A DNA stretch of 10,292 nucleotides from an uncultured Lachnospiraceae bacterium (GTDB lineage Bacteria > Bacillota > Clostridia > Lachnospirales > Lachnospiraceae): NCBI GenBank assembly GCA_910586095.1, contig CAJUHQ010000046.1, forward strand, positions 1 through 10,292. Direction: 5' to 3'. Below, one piece after another: positions 1 through 6,065 of this stretch. A program made the translations under genes and the position numbers. The notes below the pieces were generated by a model. That model did not search any database. It saw only the letters and a list, made by a program, of their open reading frames with translations, and was not told the origin of the DNA. Position 1 is the first letter of the stretch. Every line of letters begins with the position of its first letter.

Positions 1-47
1 ACACCCTGATTAAGAGTCAGGTGCTCTACCAACTGAGCTAGCGGTGC
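1..47 (-). tRNA. tRNA-Lys (anticodon CUU), 3' part beyond window edge
   Basis: Read on the minus strand from 47, the sequence begins GCACCGC (acceptor 5' strand), then a D-arm (AGCTCAGTTGGTAGAGC) and an anticodon arm with stem CCTGA/TCAGG around loop CTCTTAA, giving anticodon CTT for lysine AAG codons. The variable loop, T-arm and acceptor 3' strand lie left of position 1, so the gene is incomplete only because the window ends. It delivers lysine to the ribosome. A consensus-like promoter lies 50 to 80 bases upstream, so this may be the first gene of a tRNA transcript continuing leftward. The anticodon reading is direct; amino acid identity follows from it. Confidence 0.95.
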
Positions 48-97
48 ATTTTTTGTTATTTTATTGAACTTTTTATGTGCTCAACTGAACAAAATAT

Positions 98-126
98 ACT
101 ATATCATTGTTTAAGAATTGTGTCAA
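98..126 (-). promoter_or_regulatory. Sigma-A type promoter of the tRNA-Lys gene
   Basis: On the minus strand a perfect -35 TTGACA (126-121) is followed by a 17-base spacer and a -10 TATAGT (103-98, five of six consensus bases). Upstream lies an A/T-tract region that could act as an UP element. Transcription would start near 91 and run into the tRNA, as expected for a strongly expressed stable RNA. Confidence 0.8.
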
Positions 127-192
127 TAGTTTTTTTAATATTTTTTAATGTTAATTTTTTAATGTTCTTAAAATTTTTAAAAACTATTGACA
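121..192. repeat. 14-bp inverted repeat carrying both divergent -35 boxes
   Basis: The arm tgtcaatagttttt (121-134) is the exact reverse complement of aaaaactattgaca (179-192). Each arm contains a TTGACA -35 box plus the eight bases upstream of it, one serving the leftward tRNA gene and the other the rightward gntR operon. The 44 bases between are almost pure A/T. The symmetry reaches well beyond the hexamers, so chance promoter similarity explains only part of it. Confidence 0.85.
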
Positions 193-215
193 ATTTTATC
201 CAAATGTATTATTGT
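187..215 (+). promoter_or_regulatory. Promoter of the gntR-ABC operon
   Basis: A perfect -35 TTGACA (187-192) is followed, after 17 bases, by TATTGT (210-215), which matches four of six -10 bases. An overlapping TATTAT at 207-212 fits the hexamer better but leaves only 14 bases of spacing. Transcription would start near 222, inside the palindrome at 218-243, as expected for a repressor-controlled promoter. Confidence 0.65.
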
Positions 216-217
216 AT

Positions 218-243
218 TAGTGTATTAATCATTTAATACACTA
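218..243. promoter_or_regulatory. Palindromic operator, probably bound by the GntR/YtrA-type repressor
   Basis: Perfect 11-bp inverted repeat: tagtgtattaa (218-228), four-base spacer, ttaatacacta (233-243). It contains AGTGTA and TACACT half sites separated by 12 bases, resembling the AGTGTA/TACACT inverted repeat described for Bacillus subtilis YtrA. It covers the predicted transcription start and lies about 70 bases before the gntR start codon. The palindrome is directly visible; the assignment to the adjacent repressor is an inference from family and position. Confidence 0.75.
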
Positions 244-314
244 TGTGCATAAACGTAAAAGCTCTACATTGGCATTACTAAATCACATATATAATAAGGA
301 GAGGAGGCAATGAT

Positions 315-677
315 ATGGCATGGGAAATGAGTTCTGACCGCCCCATATACACACAGATTCTTGAAAAAATACAAACTCGTATCGTGTGTGGTGTATACCA
401 GCCAGGCGAACGACTTCCAAGTGTGCGCGATTTGGCGGCCGAAGCGAGCGTCAATCCCAACACAATGCAGCGTGCATTTACAGAGCTTGAACGCGGTAGA
501 TTAATCGTGACGCTTCGTAATAGCGGACGTATTGTAACAGAGGACAAACAACTAATTAATATGGTACGACATACAATGGCAACTACCCAAATTACTAATT
601 TTTTTGCCAACATGAGGGAATTAGGTTATACAAATCAAGAAATCATAGCACTCATTAATAGTACTATACAATCTTAA
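315..677 (+). CDS. GntR-family transcriptional regulator, YtrA subfamily
   Basis: A 120-residue cytoplasmic DNA-binding protein. Residues 10-75 form a GntR winged helix: the opening PIYTQI, then GERLPSVRDLA and VNPNTMQRAFTELE as the helix-turn-helix, and a wing around NSGRIVTED. Only about 45 residues follow (to 120), far too short for the FadR, HutC or MocR effector domains but typical of the YtrA subfamily, whose short helical tail dimerises. The start is set by SD AGGAGG at 302-307, seven bases before ATG 315; the ATG at 310 runs into a stop after six codons. It heads an operon with an ABC ATPase (20 bases downstream) and a permease, the usual YtrA arrangement, in which the regulator represses its own operon and responds to envelope or antibiotic stress in studied examples. 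The inducer is unknown here. Confidence 0.93.
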   Translation: MAWEMSSDRPIYTQILEKIQTRIVCGVYQPGERLPSVRDLAAEASVNPNTMQRAFTELERGRLIVTLRNSGRIVTEDKQLINMVRHTMATTQITNFFANMRELGYTNQEIIALINSTIQS

Positions 678-696
678 TATTAAGGGGGAATTAAAA

Positions 697-1881
697 GTGA
701 ATGAACAAAACTATCCAACTGATACTGACAGCACTCTGACAAGCCAATCTGACACACTTGAACTTAGTCAAAGTCAGGCATATGCACAAGATGCATCAAA
801 TAATTTGACGTCAAATAACAGTTCGCTTTTTTATCAGACTTCAACATCTAGCGATGCACAGGACAATCAAATGCAGAACACCAACAACGATTTTGTACAG
901 CCTCTAACACAATCCTTTGACTACACTACTATACAAAATCAAACACAAGTACCAGAAAGTGCTTCTGTGCAAAATACCATTCCACCTCAAAACAATCATC
1001 TGGTACAGCCACAACAGGAAAACGCATCGCAATATCAAAATACCTCCAATTCGCAGTATGTGCAGAGTACTACTACACAGAACACTGCGCAATCTTATCA
1101 AGACCCAATTTATTCGCGACAAGAACAATCGCAACAAAACTATTCTTACATGCCAAACAATACCTACTATAATGACACACCGTTACTTCAAATCACAGAT
1201 CTGTGCAAACGCTATCCAGGGATGGGAAGCTATATGTCTGTATTTCATATGAATCTAACCATACCACGCGGACGTATTATTGGACTACTTGGCCCTAATG
1301 GATGTGGCAAAACCACATTGATTAAAATGATTAATGGGCTGCTTACTCCGACAAGTGGAATGGTACTTATCAATGGATTCGCTCCTGGCGCTGTCACTAA
1401 AAAAGTCATTTCATACCTACCTGAACGCACCTATCTCGACAATGACATGCGTGTATCTGAAATGATTCATTATTTCTGTGATTTTTATGAAGATTTTTCG
1501 CCAGAAAAAGCCTACACTATGCTTCAATCTCTTAATATTAATACAGATGCGCGCCTAAAAACACTCTCAAAGGGCACAAAAGAAAAGGTTCAGTTGATTC
1601 TTGTGATGAGTAGGCAGGCAGACTTGTATATTCTTGATGAACCTATTGCTGGTGTAGATCCCGCTGCCAGAGATTATATTCTGCGCACGATTATCAACAA
1701 TTATAACCCAAATTCTACGCTTTTGTTATCAACCCATCTCATCTCGGATATCGAAAACGTCCTAGATGATGTAATTTTTATGAAAAATGGCTCTTTAATG
1801 CTCTATACATCCGTTGATTCCATCCGCGGACAAATGGGCAAATCTGTAGACTCATACTTCAGGGAGGTATATGCATGTTAG
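697..1881 (+). CDS. ABC transporter ATP-binding protein with long Q/N-rich N-terminal extension
   Basis: The 394-residue nucleotide-binding subunit of an exporter-type ABC transporter; it would hydrolyse ATP at the cytoplasmic membrane face to drive the adjacent permease. The ATPase domain spans about 162-394: Walker A GPNGCGKT (199-206), a Q-loop region reading YLPE rather than the usual YLPQ, a degenerate signature LSKGT (290-294), Walker B LYILDEP (310-316), D-loop GVDP, and switch His347 in STHL. Related YtrB/BcrA-type ATPases are usually about 230-310 residues. The excess is residues 1-160, rich in Q, N, S and T with scattered tyrosines and no recognisable domain or membrane segment, probably disordered. 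The GTG start is supported by SD aaggggg (682-688); methionines nearer the ATPase domain, such as M152, lack a clear SD. The specific substrate cannot be told from sequence. Confidence 0.93.
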   Translation: MNEQNYPTDTDSTLTSQSDTLELSQSQAYAQDASNNLTSNNSSLFYQTSTSSDAQDNQMQNTNNDFVQPLTQSFDYTTIQNQTQVPESASVQNTIPPQNNHLVQPQQENASQYQNTSNSQYVQSTTTQNTAQSYQDPIYSRQEQSQQNYSYMPNNTYYNDTPLLQITDLCKRYPGMGSYMSVFHMNLTIPRGRIIGLLGPNGCGKTTLIKMINGLLTPTSGMVLINGFAPGAVTKKVISYLPERTYLDNDMRVSEMIHYFCDFYEDFSPEKAYTMLQSLNINTDARLKTLSKGTKEKVQLILVMSRQADLYILDEPIAGVDPAARDYILRTIINNYNPNSTLLLSTHLISDIENVLDDVIFMKNGSLMLYTSVDSIRGQMGKSVDSYFREVYAC

Positions 1882-2741
1882 GAAAACTTATGAAATATGA
1901 ATGGCGAGGATACCGCTTTGCAATCCTTATCATGTGTGCTATTTTATTAGGATTCACTATTCTTACCTGCGGCGTCATTCTTACCATTGATCCAAGATAT
2001 GATGAAGTACTTTATGGACACACCCTTTGGGGACTCATTATGTCAATACTTTTATATTACTTTGGTATTATCGGATGTAGTATTGGTATCTCAGTCATTA
2101 TTGCTGTTCGATTTTATAAAACCTGCTATACAGATCAAGGATATCTAACACATACCCTTCCTGTATCGCCAAATCAACTATTAATTGCCAAATTTGTCAC
2201 AGCATTACTTACTTACCTAATCATTCTACTATTAATTATTGTCACTATTTTTATTATCATTAGTACTGGTATCAACCATTTTATCAATCTATCACCAAAC
2301 TCCGATATATTAAGAAGGGAGTTAGCATATAACTGGGCTATGTATGGCGAAGATTTCAAAGAAGCCTTCTACGATATATTGGGAATTCGACCTGGCTCAT
2401 ACATGATCTTATTGCTTATCTATTCGCTGATATCTTGCGCTGCCAACATTATGACTATATTAGGATGTATTTCGTTAGGCCAGCTCTATACAAGCCACCG
2501 GATTCTAGGATCGATTATCGCCTATTTTGCTGTACAGTTTGTACTAAGTATATTATCGTATCTATGGGCTCTTCCCATGTATTCCAAAATACTATGGGCT
2601 AGTACTTACAATGAAGAACTTACCTTTTTTAATACGTATTCACCTACTATGCTACGGACTTTACTAAGTTCTGTGGTCGTTGCAATTGTCATGTATTTTA
2701 TTAACCTTCATATGATGACAAAAAAGCTTAATCTAGAATAG
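1875..2741 (+). CDS. ABC-2 type transporter permease
   Basis: A 288-residue integral membrane protein, the likely transmembrane partner of the preceding ATPase. Six hydrophobic segments are visible at about 14-38, 52-78, 104-131, 176-200, 210-232 and 258-278. The first cytoplasmic loop carries YTDQGYLTHTLPVSP (85-99), a motif I recognise from Firmicute ABC-2 permeases encoded beside GntR/YtrA regulators. A hydrophilic stretch at about 138-172 lies between segments three and four. The start codon overlaps the ATPase gene by seven bases and has its own SD agggagg (1861-1867) inside the ATPase coding end, indicating translational coupling and a fixed subunit ratio. With a single permease gene, the transporter probably works as a homodimer. 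Substrate unknown; lipid, peptide or antibiotic export is possible by family. Confidence 0.9.
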   Translation: MLGKLMKYEWRGYRFAILIMCAILLGFTILTCGVILTIDPRYDEVLYGHTLWGLIMSILLYYFGIIGCSIGISVIIAVRFYKTCYTDQGYLTHTLPVSPNQLLIAKFVTALLTYLIILLLIIVTIFIIISTGINHFINLSPNSDILRRELAYNWAMYGEDFKEAFYDILGIRPGSYMILLLIYSLISCAANIMTILGCISLGQLYTSHRILGSIIAYFAVQFVLSILSYLWALPMYSKILWASTYNEELTFFNTYSPTMLRTLLSSVVVAIVMYFINLHMMTKKLNLE

Positions 2742-2808
2742 TTATAGATTATGACAAACTTATGTTTAGAGTTATGTTCCTATTTTTACAAGAAAGAATG
2801 GGTGATTA

Positions 2809-2845
2809 GTGTGAAAAAAGTCTACATAGCAGACTTTTTTCACAC
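2809..2845 (+). terminator. Terminator-like hairpin after the ABC operon
   Basis: Perfect 15-bp stem: gtgtgaaaaaagtct (2809-2823), loop acatagc, agacttttttcacac (2831-2845). The core is a short AGTCT/AGACT stem bordered by A6 and T6, the layout of an intrinsic terminator whose A-tract can pair with its U-tract. It lies 68 bases after the permease stop. It is symmetrical and could act on either strand. Confidence 0.7.
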
Positions 2846-2847
2846 AG

Positions 2848-2873
2848 GAAAAACGCAAAAGACTGCGTTTTTC
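2848..2873 (+). terminator. Second tandem terminator-like hairpin
   Basis: Perfect 10-bp stem: gaaaaacgca (2848-2857), loop aaagac, tgcgtttttc (2864-2873). As in the hairpin just upstream, a small GC core (CGCA/TGCG) is flanked by A5 and T5. It begins two bases after the previous hairpin ends, so together they form a tandem terminator or an attenuator for the lipoprotein gene 40 bases further on. Confidence 0.6.
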
Positions 2874-2885
2874 ATTTCTATTTGA

Positions 2886-2900
2886 GCCGCCAAAGGCGGC
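2886..2900 (+). promoter_or_regulatory. GC-rich hairpin immediately before the SD of the lipoprotein gene
   Basis: gccgcc (2886-2891), loop aaa, ggcggc (2895-2900) form a compact six-base-pair all-GC stem in AT-rich surroundings. It ends two bases before the SD ggggga (2903-2908) of the gene starting at 2914. There is no U-tract, so it is not a normal terminator. Its position suggests a role in translation initiation or 5'-end stability. A very similar arrangement occurs at 10247-10264. Confidence 0.55.
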
Positions 2901-2913
2901 ATGGGGGATTTAT

Positions 2914-3483
2914 ATGATGAAGTATTTAAAAAAAGTACTACTACTATGCTCATTGTGCATGATATTTTGTCTAAATGGCTGTGCGTATTATCATAATACA
3001 TCATGGGAAGATTTATCTAGAGAAGAACAAAGTGAACTATATCAGGCTTATCGAGAAACAAAAGATACAATGGATACTTCTTTAAGCTCTCTACCTGCAA
3101 AAAAGGCGATTCGAATCGAAGTACTTTCTGCACAAGACAAAACATTGTTGGCTACTATCACAGATCAAGATTTTATCGATGAACTGTCGGGTTCCTATGA
3201 CTGGACGTTTCAAGAAACCATCACGGAAGAATTAGTTCCCGAATATACTCTAGCTGTTTATCAAGAAAAAACAAGACTTTTGGGACAGGATGCAGACGAA
3301 GAAGTAGAGTTTGAATGTATTGAGACATGGACTATTTATAAAGACAGCCCTTATATACAAATGACTATTTCCAGTGATGTGGTAAAAAACAGCCTTTTTT
3401 CATATATCTCACAAGATATATTGACCTTCTATTATGTTATGCCGGATGACTTTTTAGATCATGTAAAGAATCAGATTTCCTAA
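2914..3483 (+). CDS. Putative lipoprotein of unknown function
   Basis: A 189-residue protein whose N-terminus shows a lipoprotein signal: lysines 3, 6 and 7, a hydrophobic core (8-19) and lipobox LNGC with Cys23 as the lipidation site. It should be anchored to the outer face of the membrane after signal peptidase II cleavage. The mature part is acidic, with a helical WEDLSREEQSELYQAYRETKDTM region (about 30-52) and then a mixed beta-type domain to 189. I do not recognise the family. The SD ggggga is six bases before ATG 2914; ATG 2917 is an alternative start. It follows the ABC operon on the same strand but behind tandem hairpins, and there is no room for a promoter between those and the SD. 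Transcription would therefore need readthrough or a promoter upstream of the hairpins. A link with the ABC transporter is only positional. Confidence 0.85.
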   Translation: MMKYLKKVLLLCSLCMIFCLNGCAYYHNTSWEDLSREEQSELYQAYRETKDTMDTSLSSLPAKKAIRIEVLSAQDKTLLATITDQDFIDELSGSYDWTFQETITEELVPEYTLAVYQEKTRLLGQDADEEVEFECIETWTIYKDSPYIQMTISSDVVKNSLFSYISQDILTFYYVMPDDFLDHVKNQIS

Positions 3484-3497
3484 ACAGTCTCTTTCAC

Positions 3498-3519
3498 TTA
3501 TTTGTACTACCACAAATAA
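3498..3519 (+). terminator. Weak AT-rich hairpin after the lipoprotein gene
   Basis: ttatttgt (3498-3505), loop actacc, acaaataa (3512-3519) form eight perfect but AT-rich pairs, 15 bases after the lipoprotein stop. There is no good U-tract after it, so it is only a weak candidate 3' end. The rest of the gap to the murI terminator holds a small palindrome, atgttttaaaaaacat, at 3526-3541. Confidence 0.3.
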
Positions 3520-3580
3520 ACAGCAATGTTTTAAAAAACATATCTTCTTGTTTCTGTATGAAGAAAAGATATCCTAAAAA

Positions 3581-3636
3581 GCGCCCAAGTCATGTGGCAA
3601 GTAGGGAAGAACTTTCCCTACTTGCTTAAAAGGCGC
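3581..3636 (-). terminator. Terminator of murI, overlapping its stop codon
   Basis: A perfect 12-bp stem gcaagtagggaa (3597-3608) / ttccctacttgc (3614-3625) with a five-base loop contains the murI stop codon (3618-3620). Outer segments gcgcc (3581-3585) and ggcgc (3632-3636) can extend it, and on the minus strand the outer arm is followed directly by TTTTT (3580-3576), as in an intrinsic terminator. The compact inner hairpin lacks an adjacent U-tract on either strand, so the longer fold is the likelier terminator. Confidence 0.6.
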
Positions 3637-4451
3637 ATAATCTCTAACCTATCATGCAACCGCCTTATATGCTCCATTTGTGCAATCTCTGTCAATTCCC
3701 TTCCTGATTCAAAATACCTCACACAAACTTTTGTCCATGCCTGTGGTTCTTGTTCTATAAACTCGTCAAACATGGAAATTGGCATTTCTAATTCTCCACG
3801 ACTTTCTAATACTCGTGCAAGCTGGCGAATCGTCCCCACACTTCCATCTATTATATGAATCTTTTCTGGTAAAAGATGTTGAAATGTATCTTTAAAAAAA
3901 TTAAAATGAGTGCACCCAAGCACCAATTCACTATATTGTGTAATCTCATAACTAGACAACGCTTCTCTCAAATATTCTGTCACTGCGTCAGAGACAAACT
4001 CTTCTCTCTCCGCAAACTCTACTAACCGTGGTAGTGCAAGCAAATCAACTTGGTGTAGACTATCTACACGCTCCACCAGATTTTTTAGTTTTTCTTCACG
4101 CACTGTAAGCGGTGTCGCCACCACCATCACACGCTTCCCACAACTTTCTCTAACCGCAGGCTTCACTGCTGGCTCTATTCCAATAATAGGTATATCATAC
4201 TTTTGGCGCATTATTTGTGCTGCCACAGCCGTGGCTGTGTTGCAGGCTATCACTACAGCTTTACAATTTTGGGCAATCATAAACTGCATGACTGCATCGA
4301 CGTAAGAAATTACCTGTTCTCTGCTTTTAGTACCATATGGTACATGGTCTATATCTGCATAAAATATGTATTTTTCATGTGGCAACGACACCATTGCTTG
4401 ATGCAAAAGCGTCATACCACCAATCCCCGAATCAAAGATACCAATCTCCAT
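3618..4451 (-). CDS. murI: Glutamate racemase
   Basis: A 277-residue cytoplasmic enzyme that interconverts L- and D-glutamate, supplying D-Glu for peptidoglycan. The family's cofactor-independent two-base catalytic signature is complete: FDSGIGG (6-12) with Asp7 and Ser8, VPYG (37-40), the first catalytic cysteine Cys70 in ACNTAT (70 is the C), and the second, Cys180, in LGCTHF followed by His182. Length is normal (about 260-290). The second motif reads LGCTHFN rather than the common LGCTHYP, a small divergence. The C-terminal 40 residues are charged and helical. The SD is poor: AGGAAAGG lies 18 bases upstream and only GGA is at normal distance, but ATG 4451 precedes the conserved first strand exactly. 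It lies 118 bases after the AI-2E gene, with its own promoter, and ends inside a terminator hairpin. Confidence 0.96.
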   Translation of the reverse strand: MEIGIFDSGIGGMTLLHQAMVSLPHEKYIFYADIDHVPYGTKSREQVISYVDAVMQFMIAQNCKAVVIACNTATAVAAQIMRQKYDIPIIGIEPAVKPAVRESCGKRVMVVATPLTVREEKLKNLVERVDSLHQVDLLALPRLVEFAEREEFVSDAVTEYLREALSSYEITQYSELVLGCTHFNFFKDTFQHLLPEKIHIIDGSVGTIRQLARVLESRGELEMPISMFDEFIEQEPQAWTKVCVRYFESGRELTEIAQMEHIRRLHDRLEIMRLLSK

Positions 4452-4539
4452 TTGTTATCGTCCGTTTTTCCTTTCCTGATCTGTTGTTATCCTCGCAAAA
4501 CCTGTATGATATGACAGATTTCCTTTATGATACACTGCT

Positions 4540-4548
4540 ATTATATCA
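4540..4548 (-). promoter_or_regulatory. Extended -10 promoter of murI
   Basis: On the minus strand TGATATAAT (4548-4540) is a perfect extended -10: TG, one base, TATAAT. The corresponding -35 (4568-4563, TTTCGT) is poor, as is common with extended -10 promoters. Transcription would begin near 4533, leaving an 80-base leader before murI. I see no riboswitch-like structure in the leader, only short repeated gtatcata/tatcatac words. Confidence 0.6.
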
Positions 4549-4569
4549 GAAACTATTATCATACGAAAC

Positions 4570-5676
4570 CTAAATCTTTTTGTTGTGAATAAAAATTTCC
4601 TTCCCAAGCTCTACCAAAATCAAAAGTGTAATAGGCCCTAATATAACTCCTCCTATTCCATAATATAATACACCTGCATACACAGAAATCAAAATAGCAA
4701 CCGGCGAAAATTTTAATCCATTCCCTAACAGACGTGGCTCTAACAGTTCGCGAAGCAGGACACAAACCACATACGTGATGACAATCACCACACCACTTCC
4801 AATCTTTCCTCTAAGAAAGCAGACTACTCCAATAGGGATCAATACAATGCCTGTCCCAATAAAAGGAAGAAAATCCATAAAACCAGCCAACAGTCCATAA
4901 AACCAGCCCTCACTGATTCCACTAAAAACTAATCCTATGGTAGCCACAATACTAATGCATATCAAAATGACAGTTTGTGTTTTCATATAGGTCTTAATCA
5001 TGCTTCCCAACTTTTTTCCAATGCGCAGAATAATAGATAAAATACGATCAATAGCAGGCTCTAATGTGGCAAGATTCAGCAATCCTTGCTGCCAACTTTC
5101 AATCTCACGCGCAAATAGTACAACACAGATAAAGCTTACTACCATAAACGTTCCCACACTTCCCGCCACAGACAGATACTTAATACTACCCGTAATCAAC
5201 CCACCACCAGACGAGGCAAGACTTTGACCAATCTTATTGGAAAGAGTGTCAATCCACCGTTCTACTGTCCCACTTTCTATTCCAAAAAACTCTTCTATTG
5301 TATTGCCAAGATCCACTATAATATGTGAAAAACTATCCGTCCACACTTCTACATTTTGCACAATATCACGCGCCTTGGTCACTAGAAAGGTCCCAATCCC
5401 TACCAAGATGAGCGCTATGAGCAAAATCATACCAAACAAAATACCTCCTGCCATAAATCCTTTTCCATTACTTCCAGGCATTTGTCTGTTCATTTCTCCT
5501 TCCTGTAACACTCGACGTTTTTTTCGTCCAAAGCGCTGTAAGGGAACTACCACCAAAAACGCTAACAAAAGTGGCAAAAAGTATACCAAAAGATACTTTA
5601 GCACCAACAAAACTACTACAACTGTCACAATATATAAAAGTACACGCTGATAATCGCTACGTTTAAAAAATTCCAT
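4570..5676 (-). CDS. AI-2E / YtvI family transporter-like membrane protein
   Basis: A 368-residue polytopic membrane protein of the AI-2E (UPF0118/PerM) family, which includes Bacillus YtvI and E. coli TqsA. Hydrophobic segments lie at about 12-45 (probably two), 74-100, 165-189, 234-253, 255-290 (including FLPFIGTGIVLIP, 269-281), 293-308 and 323-358. The conserved C-terminal signature LLEPRLLGNGLKFSPVAI (311-328), followed by SVYAG and GGVILGPI, is clear. A central soluble region at about 101-160 is typical. The hydrophilic loop at 48-73 is rich in Lys, Arg and polar residues. Family members have been linked to export of small molecules, Na+/H+ exchange and, for YtvI, sporulation; none can be chosen from sequence. 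ATG 5676 has SD GGGGAG three bases upstream, slightly close. It lies upstream of murI on the same strand without a visible intervening terminator, so readthrough is possible. Confidence 0.9.
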   Translation of the reverse strand: MEFFKRSDYQRVLLYIVTVVVVLLVLKYLLVYFLPLLLAFLVVVPLQRFGRKKRRVLQEGEMNRQMPGSNGKGFMAGGILFGMILLIALILVGIGTFLVTKARDIVQNVEVWTDSFSHIIVDLGNTIEEFFGIESGTVERWIDTLSNKIGQSLASSGGGLITGSIKYLSVAGSVGTFMVVSFICVVLFAREIESWQQGLLNLATLEPAIDRILSIILRIGKKLGSMIKTYMKTQTVILICISIVATIGLVFSGISEGWFYGLLAGFMDFLPFIGTGIVLIPIGVVCFLRGKIGSGVVIVITYVVCVLLRELLEPRLLGNGLKFSPVAILISVYAGVLYYGIGGVILGPITLLILVELGKEIFIHNKKI

Positions 5677-5701
5677 CTACTCCCCGCCTGTCTACTATAA
5701 A

Positions 5702-5731
5702 ATTATATATTTTGTATTTTAGTATAGGCAA
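5702..5731 (-). promoter_or_regulatory. Candidate promoter of the AI-2E family gene
   Basis: On the minus strand TTGCCT (5731-5726, four of six -35 bases) is followed after 18 bases by a perfect TATAAT (5707-5702). This would start transcription about 20 bases before the ATG at 5676. An overlapping alternative -10, TATACT at 5726-5721, lacks a matching -35. Confidence 0.45.
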
Positions 5732-5976
5732 TTTCTATGTTTTTATTATTATTCTAGAGCTTCTATTTGTGTTGCGAGGAAACATATTCTTTATTCAAAT
5801 ATTCAGCAATACAAACTTTGTTCATGATGTTATTGGCAGCAGTCGAAATGAGGCTATTGTATAAGGCGCAAAATGCGCTGCTTTATATGAATAATAGTTC
5901 ATTGTTTATCTACTTGTTTTACAGTGTAATGATTGCTATAGTTTATAGTCTTCACCTTCCAATTTTAGAATTTTTA

Positions 5977-5985
5977 TGCTATACT
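5977..5985 (+). promoter_or_regulatory. Extended -10 promoter candidate for lacZ
   Basis: TGCTATACT is an extended -10 (TG, one base, TATACT with five of six matches). The -35 region at 17-base spacing (5957-5962, TTCCAA) is weak, suggesting a basal or activator-dependent promoter. Transcription would begin near 5992, giving a leader of about 100 bases before the lacZ start. Confidence 0.5.
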
Positions 5986-6049
5986 TTTTCTTACAATTAC
6001 CTGATAAATATGGCAGTCTGTAAGGACTTTTCTTTTGTGAGAATGGTCT

Positions 6050-6065
6050 TTGATAGCGCTTGCCA
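6050..6065 (+). promoter_or_regulatory. cre-like site (possible CcpA operator) before lacZ
   Basis: TTGATAGCGCTTGCCA fits the Firmicute catabolite-responsive element WTGNNARCGNWWWCAW at all but two positions and has the palindromic AGCGCT core. It lies about 60 bases downstream of the predicted start and 30 bases before the lacZ ATG, where CcpA bound to DNA could block elongation. Carbon catabolite repression of a beta-galactosidase gene is biologically reasonable, but the imperfect right half keeps this tentative. Confidence 0.4.

Noticed and set aside
278..613. 111-codon minus-strand frame opposite the gntR gene
   Set aside because: It lies antisense to a clear GntR domain with a strong SD and shows no recognisable domain.
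917..1252. Overlapping frame within the Q/N-rich region of the ABC ATPase gene
   Set aside because: It is a product of the biased CAA/AAT/ACA codon composition in another frame. The frame from GTG 697 is continuous with the ATPase domain and has a strong SD.
4452..4533. murI leader as a possible riboswitch or T-box
   Set aside because: I found no specifier loop, T-box sequence or strong competing stems in about 80 bases.
5237..5650. 137-codon plus-strand frame opposite the AI-2E family gene
   Set aside because: It is antisense to a protein with conserved family motifs throughout, has no SD, and its product has no recognisable features.
5861..5887. Hairpin around gcgca/tgcgc before lacZ as a terminator or riboswitch
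   Set aside because: The stem is only five pairs with imperfect flanks and no U-tract; no known riboswitch core was seen.
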